This document shows, one piece after another, positions 52,686 to 60,929 of a stretch of DNA of 64,000 nucleotides. Position 1 is the first letter of the stretch. Each line of letters begins with the position of its first letter. The notes under the pieces were generated by a model, which had not been told where the DNA came from, did not search any database, and was given only the letters and a program-made list of their open reading frames with translations. Origin of the DNA: CAUPWF01 sp964367905 (GTDB lineage Bacteria > Bacillota > Clostridia > Lachnospirales > Lachnospiraceae); the NCBI GenBank assembly GCA_964367905.1, contig CAYIZP010000004.1:1-64000 (forward strand), written 5' to 3'. Position numbers and translations under genes: made by a program.

Positions 52686-53288
52686 CTATTGATGTGCTCC
52701 AATACTTCTCTTGATAATGTTAAACGGTAAAATAACCATCACCACAAGTGCCATTAAATTCTCTAATCCATGAGCTGATACATTCACGATTAAGCTATAT
52801 GCCCAAACCCCTTGTCCTTCTGGTGCATATTGTCCAAAGAACACGACTCCGGCAAAAACATGTCCTACGATACTAATTACAAGTGCCAATAGAGCCCCCA
52901 ACAATATCTTATACCTCTTATCTGTTCCAAATACTGCCGCAAGTGCTAGGCAACTGTAGCACATCAGATGTTCTACGATAATCTGCGCCCAGTGAATCGG
53001 CACCCATGATGGTTGTAAAAATATCGCTAGGATTCCGACTACTATTCCGCTGTAAAATGCTGGCTTGATTCCATAGACCACTGCCAATACCATAATCGGC
53101 AATACTGATAATAAGGTCACCCTTCCAGTTGTTGGCAATACGATGTACATCATTCTTAGCACCAATGTAATAGCAACGATGACACCACAACTTGTCAACA
53201 TCTTCGTATTAAACTTTGTATGCCAACAAAGTTTCAACATCATGGCATAATATGCCCCTGTAACCCCAAAAATCAAAATATTTTGCAT
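52686..53288 (-). CDS. thiT: ThiT-like thiamine ECF transporter S component
   Basis: This protein of 200 residues has six hydrophobic segments and the ThiT/YuaJ pattern: PIMVLAVVYGIKPAFYSGIVVGILAIFLQPSWVPIHWAQIIVEH in the centre and GHVFAGVVFFGQYAPEGQGVWAYSLIVNVSAHGLE in the last helices, which match the thiamine-binding region of the family. It would bind thiamine outside and use a shared energising module encoded elsewhere. It is next to tenA, another thiamine gene, which supports the substrate. I chose ATG 53288 (AGAGGGAAGAG upstream); a longer frame starts at 53327. No TPP riboswitch sequence is visible upstream. Confidence 0.82.
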   Translation of the reverse strand: MQNILIFGVTGAYYAMMLKLCWHTKFNTKMLTSCGVIVAITLVLRMMYIVLPTTGRVTLLSVLPIMVLAVVYGIKPAFYSGIVVGILAIFLQPSWVPIHWAQIIVEHLMCYSCLALAAVFGTDKRYKILLGALLALVISIVGHVFAGVVFFGQYAPEGQGVWAYSLIVNVSAHGLENLMALVVMVILPFNIIKRSIGAHQ

Positions 53289-53386
53289 CTCTTCCCTCTT
53301 CCTTTTTACATGAAAAGAGCTATACACCTACTTATCAATGCATAACTCTTTGCTTCATTCATTCATTTATTTACTACATTCTAAGA

Positions 53387-53944
53387 CTACGCTCTAGACA
53401 AGTATTCTCCTGTACGTGTATCAATCTTCAACACATCACCTTGCTCAACGAACAATGGTACATATACTGTTGCACCTGTCTCAACGATTGCTGGCTTTGT
53501 TGCACCTTGTGCTGTATCGCCTTTGAATCCTGGCTCTGTTTCAATGATTGCCAATTCAACAAATAATGGTGGCTCTACTGCGAATACGTTTCCATTGTGT
53601 GAACAGATTTTAACAAATTCATTTTCTTTTACAAATTTCAAAGCATCTCCAATTGCATCTTCATTCAATGCGATTTGCTCGAATGTTTCCCCATCCATAA
53701 AGTGAAATAATTCACCATCTGAATATAGGTATTGCATGTCTTTTCTCTCGATATGAGCTTTTGGGAATTTCTCGGTAGGTCTAAAAGTCTTCTCTACCAC
53801 TGCTCCTGATATAATATTTCTTAGTTTTGTTCTTACAAACGCTGCACCTTTTCCCGGTTTTACATGTTGAAATTCCAATATCTGAAAAATATTGTTTTCT
53901 ATTTGAAGTGTAACACCATTTTTAAAATCTCCTGCTGAAATCAT
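53387..53944 (-). CDS. efp: Elongation factor P
   Basis: EF-P rescues ribosomes stalled at proline stretches. The 185-residue protein has three beta-barrel domains; the loop FQHVKPGKGAAFVRTKLRN places Lys32 at the tip that reaches the peptidyl-transferase centre. In Bacillus subtilis Lys32 carries 5-aminopentanol, finished by the SDR enzyme YmfI; a candidate for that enzyme is at 1485-2213. The C-terminal TRTGEYLSRA is typical of the family. The gene stands alone between thiT and yqeG. Confidence 0.97.
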   Translation of the reverse strand: MISAGDFKNGVTLQIENNIFQILEFQHVKPGKGAAFVRTKLRNIISGAVVEKTFRPTEKFPKAHIERKDMQYLYSDGELFHFMDGETFEQIALNEDAIGDALKFVKENEFVKICSHNGNVFAVEPPLFVELAIIETEPGFKGDTAQGATKPAIVETGATVYVPLFVEQGDVLKIDTRTGEYLSRA

Positions 53945-54004
53945 TTGTATTCCTCCTTAATCTTCACTACCTTATAGTTTATAATAACTTACGACTTTTT
54001 TCAA

Positions 54005-54505
54005 CTACTTATTTTTATGTTTCTCATAAGATTTGAGCACAATTTGCTCCAAGTAACGTTTTAACACGATTTGTATCTCCTCTTTTGGGTTCATCGGCAT
54101 TACTAAGAAACTCCTAATATTTGCTCTTTTCGCTCCCCAAACATCTGTAAATAACTGATCACCCACAAAAATCGTATTGCTTTCATCGGTTCCCATAATC
54201 GTCATCGCCTTCTTGTAATTCTTCGTAGACGGCTTATGCGCGTCATAGATATAGTCAACCCCGATATTTTGATTAAACATCTTCACGCGTGCCTCCTTGT
54301 TGTTCGATATCAAGCAACAAGAAAATCCTAGTTCCTTTAGATCTGTAAATAATTTCTTAGCGCGATCATCTGCTGGTGCCCCATGAGGAACCAAAGTATT
54401 GTCAACATCAAAAATCACACCACGAATCCCCTCGTTATATAATTCCTTGAATGGAATAACATAGGTTGACTTATAATATTCATCTGGATAAAAGTATTTT
54501 AACAT
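54005..54505 (-). CDS. yqeG: YqeG-family HAD IIIA phosphatase
   Basis: The 166-residue protein has the HAD motifs: GVIFDVDNTLVPHG (motif I with two Asp), SNNKEAR (motif II Ser region) and KPSTKNYKKAM...FVGDQLFTDVWGAKRA (Lys and motif III/IV Asp). YqeG-like proteins are phosphatases of uncertain substrate; related enzymes dephosphorylate phosphatidylglycerol phosphate, which fits its place after plsY and gpsA. I chose ATG 54505 because GAGGAGGG lies 6 nt upstream; the longer frame would begin inside a hairpin (54520-54548). Confidence 0.92.
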   Translation of the reverse strand: MLKYFYPDEYYKSTYVIPFKELYNEGIRGVIFDVDNTLVPHGAPADDRAKKLFTDLKELGFSCCLISNNKEARVKMFNQNIGVDYIYDAHKPSTKNYKKAMTIMGTDESNTIFVGDQLFTDVWGAKRANIRSFLVMPMNPKEEIQIVLKRYLEQIVLKSYEKHKNK

Positions 54506-54519
54506 TTTCCCTCCTCGTG

Positions 54520-54548
54520 GCATTGGAAGGCTCTCTGCCTTCCAATGC
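54520..54548 (-). other. Perfect hairpin just before the yqeG ribosome-binding site
   Basis: Arms GCATTGGAAGGC (54520-54531) and GCCTTCCAATGC (54537-54548) are perfectly complementary over 12 bp with a 5-nt loop. No T run follows on the minus strand, so it is not an ordinary terminator; it may be an mRNA processing or stability element between gpsA and yqeG. Confidence 0.7.
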
Positions 54549-54554
54549 CTTGTT

Positions 54555-54600
54555 GGGGACAGGGGAGATATGAAGCAAGCTTCATCCTACCCCCATCCCC
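54555..54600. repeat. Dispersed palindromic element, variant with ATGAAGC inner stem
   Basis: Outer arms GGGGACAGGGGAG and CTACCCCCATCCCC (imperfect) enclose a perfect inner stem ATGAAGC-AA-GCTTCAT. It sits between gpsA and yqeG, next to another hairpin. Confidence 0.75.
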
Positions 54601-54609
54601 TTGCACGCA

Positions 54610-55584
54610 TTATCTCATCATTAACGTTTTTACAGCTTCGCTAGCTTGTTTGCCTTCAAATAACACCGCATTCACTTCGTTTACAATCGGAAGTTCCACA
54701 CCATATTGTTCTCCTAATTTCTTCGCAGCCTTCGCCGAATAGACACCTTCCACCACCATTTTCACCTCTTCCATGGCTTCTTCCATGGTTTTTCCTTGTC
54801 CCATGAGGTATCCTGCTTTTCGATTTCGACTGTGAACACTTGCACAGGTTACAATCAAATCACCGATTCCTGTCAATCCATTGAAGGTCTCTAATTCTCC
54901 ACCCATTTTCACACCCAATCGACCGATTTCAGCCACTCCGCGTGTGATAAGTGCCGCCTTGGTATTATCTCCATATCCTAGACCATCAGCAATCCCCGCC
55001 GCTAGTGCTATGACATTTTTCAAGGAGCCACCAAGTTCAATTCCCTTGATATCCGTACTTGTATATACACGAAATGTTTCGTTTTTAAATATCTGTTGCA
55101 GATACTCTGCATCTTGAATATCTTTTGCCCCAATCACAACCGTAGTCGGTAAGTTTTTCCCCACTTCTTCAGCATGACTCGGTCCAGATAATACTGTAAC
55201 TGTTGCATTTGGAATCTCTTCCTCAATTTGCTCACTCAGAGTCATCAGAGTACTTTCTTCAATCCCCTTGGCTACATCCACGACGATTTGCCCTTCGCAA
55301 ACAAATGGTTTCATCATTCTAGCCGTGCTTCTTGTAAATGGAGAAGGAACTGCTAAGACACAGAAATCCATGTCTTCAATCGCCTCTTGTAAAACCTTGG
55401 TAATCTGAATATTCTCCGAAATCTCCACACCTGGTAACTTTGTCTCGTGTACTCTTTTCTTCTTCAACATCTCCACTTCGTCATCTAAGATAGACCATAT
55501 GGTCACATCATGTCCATTCGATTCTAACAGTACAGCCAAGGCTGTCCCCCAACTCCCTGCACCAATCATTCCAACTTTAGCCAT
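54610..55584 (-). CDS. gpsA: Glycerol-3-phosphate dehydrogenase [NAD(P)+]
   Basis: GpsA makes sn-glycerol 3-phosphate from dihydroxyacetone phosphate for phospholipids. The 325-residue protein has the dinucleotide motif GMIGAGSWGTALAVLL at the N-terminus, TLSGPSHAEEV (about 140), the catalytic Lys in ELGGSLKNVIALAAGIADGLGYGDNTKAALITRG (about 190) and GLTGIGDLIVTC. I chose ATG 55584 (GGGAGG 6 nt upstream), which overlaps the end of plsY by 8 bp. Together with plsY it feeds the first step of phosphatidic acid synthesis. Confidence 0.97.
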   Translation of the reverse strand: MAKVGMIGAGSWGTALAVLLESNGHDVTIWSILDDEVEMLKKKRVHETKLPGVEISENIQITKVLQEAIEDMDFCVLAVPSPFTRSTARMMKPFVCEGQIVVDVAKGIEESTLMTLSEQIEEEIPNATVTVLSGPSHAEEVGKNLPTTVVIGAKDIQDAEYLQQIFKNETFRVYTSTDIKGIELGGSLKNVIALAAGIADGLGYGDNTKAALITRGVAEIGRLGVKMGGELETFNGLTGIGDLIVTCASVHSRNRKAGYLMGQGKTMEEAMEEVKMVVEGVYSAKAAKKLGEQYGVELPIVNEVNAVLFEGKQASEAVKTLMMR

Positions 55585-56230
55585 TACTTGCCTCCCGCTT
55601 CTTAGCACCTATCTTATTCTCTGTACCACTCATCAGTCTCTGTATATTCAACTTATGTCTATATACTGCTAATACAACAAGAAATGTTACCAATGCATAT
55701 AACTCATACATATTCTCTGTATTCATCAAAAAGATTCCATACACACCATTCATTATAATTCCAATTGCAAATACAGAAATCAAAACAATAGATCCCACCG
55801 AAACATACTTTGTAACTGCAACAACAACAACAAATATTGCACAAGCAACAATTGCTACTTTCCAATCAATAGCTAATGCCAGTCCAACTGTCGTCGCAAT
55901 TCCTTTTCCACCCTTAAACTTCAAATAAAAGGGGAAATTATGTCCTAATACAGTTCCAACACCTGTGTACATACACAATAGCGGCAAAGTCTCTTGATAT
56001 GTATTCTGGAAGAAGAACCTTGTGATAGCAATCGCCGCCACACACTTTAAACTATCCCCTAAAAATGTGATAACCCCTGCCTTCTTCCCAAGGGTACGAA
56101 GTGCATTCGTACTCCCTGCATTCCCACTTCCATGTTCCCGTATATCGATATGGTGTAATTTCCCATATATAAAACCTGTTTGAATTAGACCAAATACGTA
56201 TCCAATTGCTAAGCAAATCAGTCGTTCCAT
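55577..56230 (-). CDS. plsY: Glycerol-3-phosphate acyltransferase PlsY
   Basis: PlsY transfers an acyl group from acyl-phosphate to glycerol 3-phosphate at the membrane. The 217-residue protein has the three signature loops: HGSGNAGSTNALRTLGKKAG (about 35-54), GHNFPFYLKFKGGKGIATTVG (about 100-120) and the C-terminal region before a basic tail, with about six membrane helices. It lies 6 bp after der and overlaps gpsA, which makes its substrate. Confidence 0.96.
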   Translation of the reverse strand: MERLICLAIGYVFGLIQTGFIYGKLHHIDIREHGSGNAGSTNALRTLGKKAGVITFLGDSLKCVAAIAITRFFFQNTYQETLPLLCMYTGVGTVLGHNFPFYLKFKGGKGIATTVGLALAIDWKVAIVACAIFVVVVAVTKYVSVGSIVLISVFAIGIIMNGVYGIFLMNTENMYELYALVTFLVVLAVYRHKLNIQRLMSGTENKIGAKKREASNG

Positions 56231-56236
56231 CTGTGC

Positions 56237-57562
56237 CTATTTCTCCTTTCGCTCGCGTATAAAGAATTTCAAGGAAGTCCCTTTGAATCCAAATGCTTCT
56301 CGAATCTTATTTTCTAAATATCTCGTATATGAGAAGTGCATCAATTCTTTGTCGTTGACAAAGATGACAAAGGTTGGTGGTTTTACCGCAACCTGAGTAA
56401 TATAATACAATTTCAATCGCTTACCTTTATCCGAAGGCGGTTGTTGAAGCGCCACAGCCTCTGCCATAATCTCGTTCAATACACCAGTTTGAATTCTCAA
56501 TGTGCTATTTTCAATTACCACATCAATCATCTCATATAACTTCGGTAATCTCTGCCCTGTAAGCGCTGACACATACATGATTTCTGCATATGGCATATAC
56601 GCCAACACTTGGCGAATCTTACCCTCGTACTCCTTCATGGTCTTATCATGTTTCTCAATGGCATCCCACTTATTTACAACAATGATGACACCCTTTCCAC
56701 GCTCGTGTGCAATTCCTGCAATCTTCGCATCCTGCTCTGTAATTCCCTCTACTGCATCAATTACCATAAGCACCACATCGGCACGTTCCACCGCTGTTAC
56801 CGTACGAATAATACTATATCGCTCTAGTTCTTCCTTGATCTTACTCTTTCTTCGAAGTCCTGCTGTGTCAATGAATACATATTCTTTTCCATTGAACTTG
56901 ACCGCTGTATCGATTGCATCCCTTGTAGTTCCAGCAATATCTGATACAATAACTCTGTCTTTTCCTAATAACTTATTTACAATGGAAGATTTCCCTACAT
57001 TTGGTTTCCCTACAATCGCGATCTTCGGTCTTTCATCCTCTTCTGCATCCCCATCATAATTTTCTGGGAATAAAGAAGTCACCTCATCTAATAAGTCTCC
57101 AATTCCTAGTCGAGACGCAGAAGATACTGGATGTGGTTCTCCAATTCCCAAATTATAGAACTCATAGACGTCTGCCATCATCTTTTGAAAGCTATCCACC
57201 TTATTAACCGCAAGCACTACTGGCTTTCCTGAACGACGAAGCATATCCGCCACTTTAGAGTCTGAATCAATCAAACCTTGTTTCACATCAGTCAGAAAAA
57301 TAATGACATCTGCTGTATCAATGGCAATCTGCGCCTGTTCTCGCATCTGTGAAAGAATAATATCCTTACTCTCTGGCTCGATACCACCTGTATCGATCAA
57401 AGTAAAGTTCTTATTTAGCCAATTTACTTCTGCATATATTCTATCCCTCGTAACACCAGGTGTGTCTTTTACAATCGAAATCATCTCGCCTGCCAACACA
57501 TTAAATAATGTGGATTTCCCCACATTTGGCCTTCCTACGATGGCTACTATCGGTTTACTCAT
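56237..57562 (-). CDS. der: Ribosome biogenesis GTPase Der (EngA)
   Basis: Der helps assemble the 50S subunit. The 441-residue protein has two tandem GTPase domains with P-loops GRPNVGKST (about 8) and GKPNVGKSS (about 185), G3 motifs DTGG and DTAG, G4 motifs NKVD and NKWD, and a C-terminal KH-like domain (LKLYYITQVAVKPPTFVIFVND). Its start overlaps the end of the DUF512 gene by 4 bp. The der-plsY-gpsA order is conserved in many clostridia. Confidence 0.98.
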   Translation of the reverse strand: MSKPIVAIVGRPNVGKSTLFNVLAGEMISIVKDTPGVTRDRIYAEVNWLNKNFTLIDTGGIEPESKDIILSQMREQAQIAIDTADVIIFLTDVKQGLIDSDSKVADMLRRSGKPVVLAVNKVDSFQKMMADVYEFYNLGIGEPHPVSSASRLGIGDLLDEVTSLFPENYDGDAEEDERPKIAIVGKPNVGKSSIVNKLLGKDRVIVSDIAGTTRDAIDTAVKFNGKEYVFIDTAGLRRKSKIKEELERYSIIRTVTAVERADVVLMVIDAVEGITEQDAKIAGIAHERGKGVIIVVNKWDAIEKHDKTMKEYEGKIRQVLAYMPYAEIMYVSALTGQRLPKLYEMIDVVIENSTLRIQTGVLNEIMAEAVALQQPPSDKGKRLKLYYITQVAVKPPTFVIFVNDKELMHFSYTRYLENKIREAFGFKGTSLKFFIRERKEK

Positions 57563-58896
57563 CTTTTTTCTCCTATTCTGGATATTAAATCATACCCGCT
57601 TGATTTTACAATATCTACCTCAACTTGTAAAGCCTCTTTCAATTCTTCTAGGGTAATATCATCCAAAAAAACCTCTTCGCCACTTCGAAGCATATTTTCT
57701 GGAATGAGCACAACCTCCCCTAGATCTTTCCCTTCTAATTGTCTAATGATATCTCCACCCGTCACCAGTCCTGATACCGTGATCTTCTCACCGAAGAAAT
57801 CATTGTGGATTTTATAGATATTCATCTCAATATTCGGAAATTTCAATCCAATATCACCCACAATCTGCGCCAACACATCACCAAACAACTCCCCTGTCAC
57901 AAGAGATATCTTGCTCATTCTGTCATTATAAGCACATTCCTCCAATGCCTCTGTGACTTCATTTTGTAGCAATCGGATCATCCCTACTCCATTCTCCAAT
58001 TGTAGGTATCCATCATAGCTCTCCTCTTCTGGTATAGGCTCATCTGCCAACAGATACCACTCATCCCCTGCATGGATAAAATGAGTCCCCTGTTCCTGAT
58101 AGATTTTATCCTGCCATCTGTGAATGGTCTCTAGAACTTTCTTTGCCTCCTCTTTTGTAAAGGAACGCAGGTCTGCAAGTCCCTCACGAAACTTCGTCAA
58201 TCCTACTGGCACAACCGACACACTCTGTATATGCGGTAAATACTTGCTAAGTTCACGAATGCTATACTCCAATTCCTCCCCATCATTGATTCCTGGACAT
58301 AACACAATCTGCCCATTCATCTGAATGCCACCCTCATATAAAATATCAATTTTCTTCAACGCATCCCCTGCAAAACGGTTATGGAGCATCTCACAGCGAA
58401 GTTCTGGATTCATCGTATGAACCGAAACATTGATCGGTTCCAAATGATACTTCACAATTCGTCTCACGTCGTCATCACTCATATTGGTAAGGGTGATATA
58501 ATTTCCTTGCAAAAAAGACAACCTTGCATCATCATCCTTAAAATACAGCGTGTCCCTCATGCCCGATGGCATCTGATCGATAAAACAGAACACACAGTTA
58601 TTTCTACACGACTGATAGTCATCCATCAGACTCTGCTCAAACACCAATCCCAAGTCTTCTTGATAATCCTTCTCAATCTCTAACTCCCAGAGTTCCCCGT
58701 CTACTTTCTCAACCACAAGAAGAAGTTCCTCCTCATGGATCATAAATTGGTAATCAAAGATGTCTCTGGGCACCTCGCCATTGACACTGACAAGCTTATC
58801 GCCACTTGCAATCTCTAATTCCCATGCAATACTATCGCTCTCCACATCCTGAATGAGATGTGGCTTGATTTTATCTAATTTTTCTTTATCTATCAT
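57559..58896 (-). CDS. DUF512/PDZ-like radical SAM-type iron-sulfur protein
   Basis: The 445-residue protein begins with a PDZ-like segment (SIAWELEIASGDKLVSVNGE, residues 23-45), then an iron-sulfur motif CRNNCVFCFID (CX3CX2C, about residue 97-104) with a radical-SAM-like barrel (SVHTMNPELRCEMLHNRFAG, about 155), and ends in the DUF512 domain (VTGELFGDVLAQIV, SGLVTGGDIIRQLEGKDLG, LDDITLEELKEALQVEV). The family is widespread next to der but its reaction is unknown. It is the first gene of the operon and is coupled to der by a 4-bp overlap. Confidence 0.9.
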   Translation of the reverse strand: MIDKEKLDKIKPHLIQDVESDSIAWELEIASGDKLVSVNGEVPRDIFDYQFMIHEEELLLVVEKVDGELWELEIEKDYQEDLGLVFEQSLMDDYQSCRNNCVFCFIDQMPSGMRDTLYFKDDDARLSFLQGNYITLTNMSDDDVRRIVKYHLEPINVSVHTMNPELRCEMLHNRFAGDALKKIDILYEGGIQMNGQIVLCPGINDGEELEYSIRELSKYLPHIQSVSVVPVGLTKFREGLADLRSFTKEEAKKVLETIHRWQDKIYQEQGTHFIHAGDEWYLLADEPIPEEESYDGYLQLENGVGMIRLLQNEVTEALEECAYNDRMSKISLVTGELFGDVLAQIVGDIGLKFPNIEMNIYKIHNDFFGEKITVSGLVTGGDIIRQLEGKDLGEVVLIPENMLRSGEEVFLDDITLEELKEALQVEVDIVKSSGYDLISRIGEKR

Positions 58897-58926
58897 TTAA
58901 CTCTCACCTTTTAATCTTTCTTCCCT

Positions 58927-58955
58927 ATTATAATACTATCGTCAAGTTTTTACAA
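58927..58955 (-). promoter_or_regulatory. Promoter of the DUF512-der-plsY-gpsA-yqeG operon
   Basis: On the minus strand TTGTAA (58955-58950) and TATAAT (58932-58927) are 17 bp apart, 30 bp before the first start codon. Confidence 0.65.
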
Positions 58956-58993
58956 CCGAACTTTAAGGTTTGAGGCTCAGTACAACAAAAGAC

Positions 58994-59053
58994 GTTACAT
59001 TTCAGACCCACAAAAAATCAGCGCAGTGATTAGTGTGGGGACTGAAATGTAAC
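58994..59053. repeat. 60-bp imperfect hairpin element
   Basis: Outer arms GTTACATTTCAG (58994-59005) and CTGAAATGTAAC (59042-59053) are perfect; the pairing continues with CCCACA/TGTGGG across a 1-nt bulge, and AATCA/TGATT in the centre. The GGGGACTGAAATG edge resembles the GGGGAC arms of the dispersed palindromes. Confidence 0.8.
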
Positions 59054-59066
59054 ATGGATTCTTCTT

Positions 59067-59338
59067 TACATATAAGTGTTCAGAATTATAGTTCATTTAT
59101 CTGTAATTCTATCCATGAATAGAGTAGCACATTCTCCGATTTACATATAAGATATGATAACAAACAACTTCTTATATGTATTTAGAATCATTGTAAGAGA
59201 AATTTGCGAGACATGTTACTACAAAATACAGATAAATTATGGAATCCCCGATAGACTTATATGTAATTGCAATTTTCAATCAAAAAAATCGCCAAAAAAT
59301 ACATATAAGTGGGGATTGTTTTAATAATTTTATATGTA
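59067..59338. repeat. Six copies of the 10-mer TACATATAAG in alternating orientation
   Basis: Exact copies lie at 59067-59076 (+), 59142-59151 (+), 59171-59180 (-), 59256-59265 (-) and 59300-59309 (+), with a one-mismatch copy at 59329-59338 (-). Copies 2/3, 4/5 and 5/6 can pair as hairpins; pair 4/5 is extended by AATCCCC (59243-59249) and GGGGATT (59311-59317). I know no named repeat of this type. Confidence 0.85.
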
Positions 59339-59407
59339 CACACTATCAAAACAACGAAGACACTTTCTCTTTCCTAAAACTCGCGAAATTAATGGTAAAT
59401 ACGAATC

Positions 59408-59444
59408 AAAAAGCCAGAGCTTTTAATTGGAGCTCTGGCTTTTT
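59408..59444. terminator. Bidirectional intrinsic terminator
   Basis: Perfect 14-bp arms AAAAAGCCAGAGCT (59408-59421) and AGCTCTGGCTTTTT (59431-59444) with a 9-nt loop give T runs on both strands. No annotated gene ends here on the plus strand, so it may terminate a transcript from the repeat region. Confidence 0.9.
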
Positions 59445-59565
59445 AGTATGATGTTGCTATTATCTTCTGTCTCTGCTTCAATTGTAATCATGCTTTTCAT
59501 GGGGAAATTATAGCAATTTGTTTTACAATTTGCAAGGTTATTTTCAAAAAGGGCAGCGTAAATTC

Positions 59566-59594
59566 TTGACCCAAATATTCAAATAGTATATAGT
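59566..59594 (+). promoter_or_regulatory. Promoter of prs
   Basis: TTGACC (59566-59571) and TATAGT (59589-59594) are spaced by 17 bp, 33 bp upstream of the prs start, which also has a GGAGG site 6 nt before its ATG. Confidence 0.75.
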
Positions 59595-59626
59595 ATACAT
59601 AGATTCATAATAAATGGAGGAATAAA

Positions 59627-60799
59627 ATGTTTAGAATAAAATCTTTGGAAGAATCATTTCCAGTTGCACCATTAAAATTAGCAGTATTGGATAGCTGTCG
59701 TGAAGTTGGAGAAAGTGTAGACCAACACATCGTGAATTTCCGCAAGGATCAATTACACCATAGTCACGATATGCATTTATTTTCAAAACACGCACAAGAA
59801 AGTTATCTTGTAGACCTTGCATGCCCGCGTTTTGGCTCAGGTGAAGCGAAGGGTGTTATCAAGGAAACGGTACGTGGAAGCGACTTATTTGTAATGACAG
59901 ACGTATGTAATTACAACCTTACATACACTGTAAATGGTCATCTCAACCACATGTCACCCGATGACCACTATCAAGACTTAAAACGTATTATATCAGCAGC
60001 GACAGGTAAGGCACGTCGAATCAACGTCGTGATGCCTTTCCTATATGAGAGCCGTCAACACAAGCGTACAAAACGTGAATCATTGGACTGTGCACTTGCA
60101 TTAAACGAATTAGCTGACATGGGAGTTGCGAATATCATTACATTCGACGCCCATGATCCACGTGTAAACAATGCAATTCCACTCAAAGGCTTCGACAACT
60201 ATACACCACCGTATCAATTTATGAAGGCTCTTCTTCGTGCAGAGCCAGACTTGAAGGTGGACAAAGAGCACTTAATGGTAATCAGTCCTGATGAGGGAGC
60301 GATGCATCGAGCTGTCTATCTATCCAATATCCTAGGTGTTGATATGGGTATGTTCTACAAGCGTCGTGACTATTCAACCGTTGTGGGTGGCAAGAACCCA
60401 ATTGTGGCGCATGAATTTTTAGGCAGTGACTTAAAAGGCAAGAGTGCAATTGTAATCGATGATATGATTTCTTCTGGTGAAAGTATGCTAGACGTAGCAC
60501 AGAAATTAAAAGAACGCGGAGCAAATAAAGTATATGTAACAACTACATTTGGATTGTTTACAGATGGATTTGACCGGTTTGATGAATTCTACGAAAAAGG
60601 ATATATTGACAGAGTAGTCGTAACAAATCTTACATATCTACCACCTGCAGTATATGAAAGACCTTATTTTGCAATCGCAAACATGAATAAATATCTGGCA
60701 TTGATTATCAATTCAATGAACCATGATGTAACCATTGGAAAAGTAATGAATCCAACGGAGAGAATCCATACATTATTGGAAGCACACCGTAACAAATAA
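59627..60799 (+). CDS. prs: Ribose-phosphate pyrophosphokinase
   Basis: Prs makes PRPP from ribose 5-phosphate and ATP for purine, pyrimidine, histidine and tryptophan synthesis. The 390-residue protein has the tandem phosphoribosyltransferase fold, with a metal-binding FDAHDPRVNNAIP segment (about residue 172), KRRDYSTVVGGKNPI (catalytic Lys/Arg region, about 247) and the PRPP loop AIVIDDMISSGESMLD (about 277). It is about 70 residues longer than the 315-residue Bacillus type, with an N-terminal extension and insertions, as in a clostridial subgroup. It is monocistronic and convergent with uraA. Confidence 0.94.
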   Translation: MFRIKSLEESFPVAPLKLAVLDSCREVGESVDQHIVNFRKDQLHHSHDMHLFSKHAQESYLVDLACPRFGSGEAKGVIKETVRGSDLFVMTDVCNYNLTYTVNGHLNHMSPDDHYQDLKRIISAATGKARRINVVMPFLYESRQHKRTKRESLDCALALNELADMGVANIITFDAHDPRVNNAIPLKGFDNYTPPYQFMKALLRAEPDLKVDKEHLMVISPDEGAMHRAVYLSNILGVDMGMFYKRRDYSTVVGGKNPIVAHEFLGSDLKGKSAIVIDDMISSGESMLDVAQKLKERGANKVYVTTTFGLFTDGFDRFDEFYEKGYIDRVVVTNLTYLPPAVYERPYFAIANMNKYLALIINSMNHDVTIGKVMNPTERIHTLLEAHRNK

Positions 60800-60858
60800 T
60801 CAGTTAGGGGACAGCGGACTTTTTGAATGATTTAAACTATTAACGAACGACATCAGTT

Positions 60859-60903
60859 AGGGACGGGGGAGAAAATGCATTCGCATTTCATACCCCCGTC
60901 CCT
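60859..60903. repeat. Dispersed palindromic element, variant with AAATGC inner stem
   Basis: Perfect outer arms AGGGACGGGGG (60859-60869) and CCCCCGTCCCT (60893-60903) enclose the inner stem AAATGC-ATTC-GCATTT. It lies between the convergent genes prs and uraA. Just upstream, ATCAGTTAGGGGAC (from 60799) and ATCAGTTAGGGAC (from 60852) form a direct repeat, suggesting a second, truncated element. Confidence 0.85.
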
Positions 60904-60929
60904 TTGTTTGACATTAGTTTATTCAAATT

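Larger units (their letters stand above)
58897..59626. other. 730-bp intergenic region with repeats
   Basis: No credible protein-coding gene lies here. From left to right it holds the minus-strand promoter of the DUF512-der operon, a large imperfect hairpin (58994-59053), six copies of a 10-mer (59067-59338), a bidirectional terminator (59408-59444) and the prs promoter (59566-59594). The stretch 59060-59400 is AT-rich and could produce a small RNA ending at the terminator. A 70-codon frame at 59239-59451 has no ribosome-binding site and runs through the terminator. Confidence 0.8.

Noticed and set aside
53289..53386. TPP riboswitch upstream of thiT
   Set aside because: The conserved core sequences are absent on the minus strand.
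56502..57059. 185-codon frame opposite der
   Set aside because: Shadow of the conserved GTPase gene; low-complexity Ser/Thr/Ile content.
59067..59338. CRISPR array
   Set aside because: The repeats are only 10 bp, alternate in orientation, have irregular spacing and there is no cas gene.
59239..59451. Small plus-strand frame in the prs upstream region
   Set aside because: No ribosome-binding site, passes through a bidirectional terminator and contains several of the 10-mer repeats.
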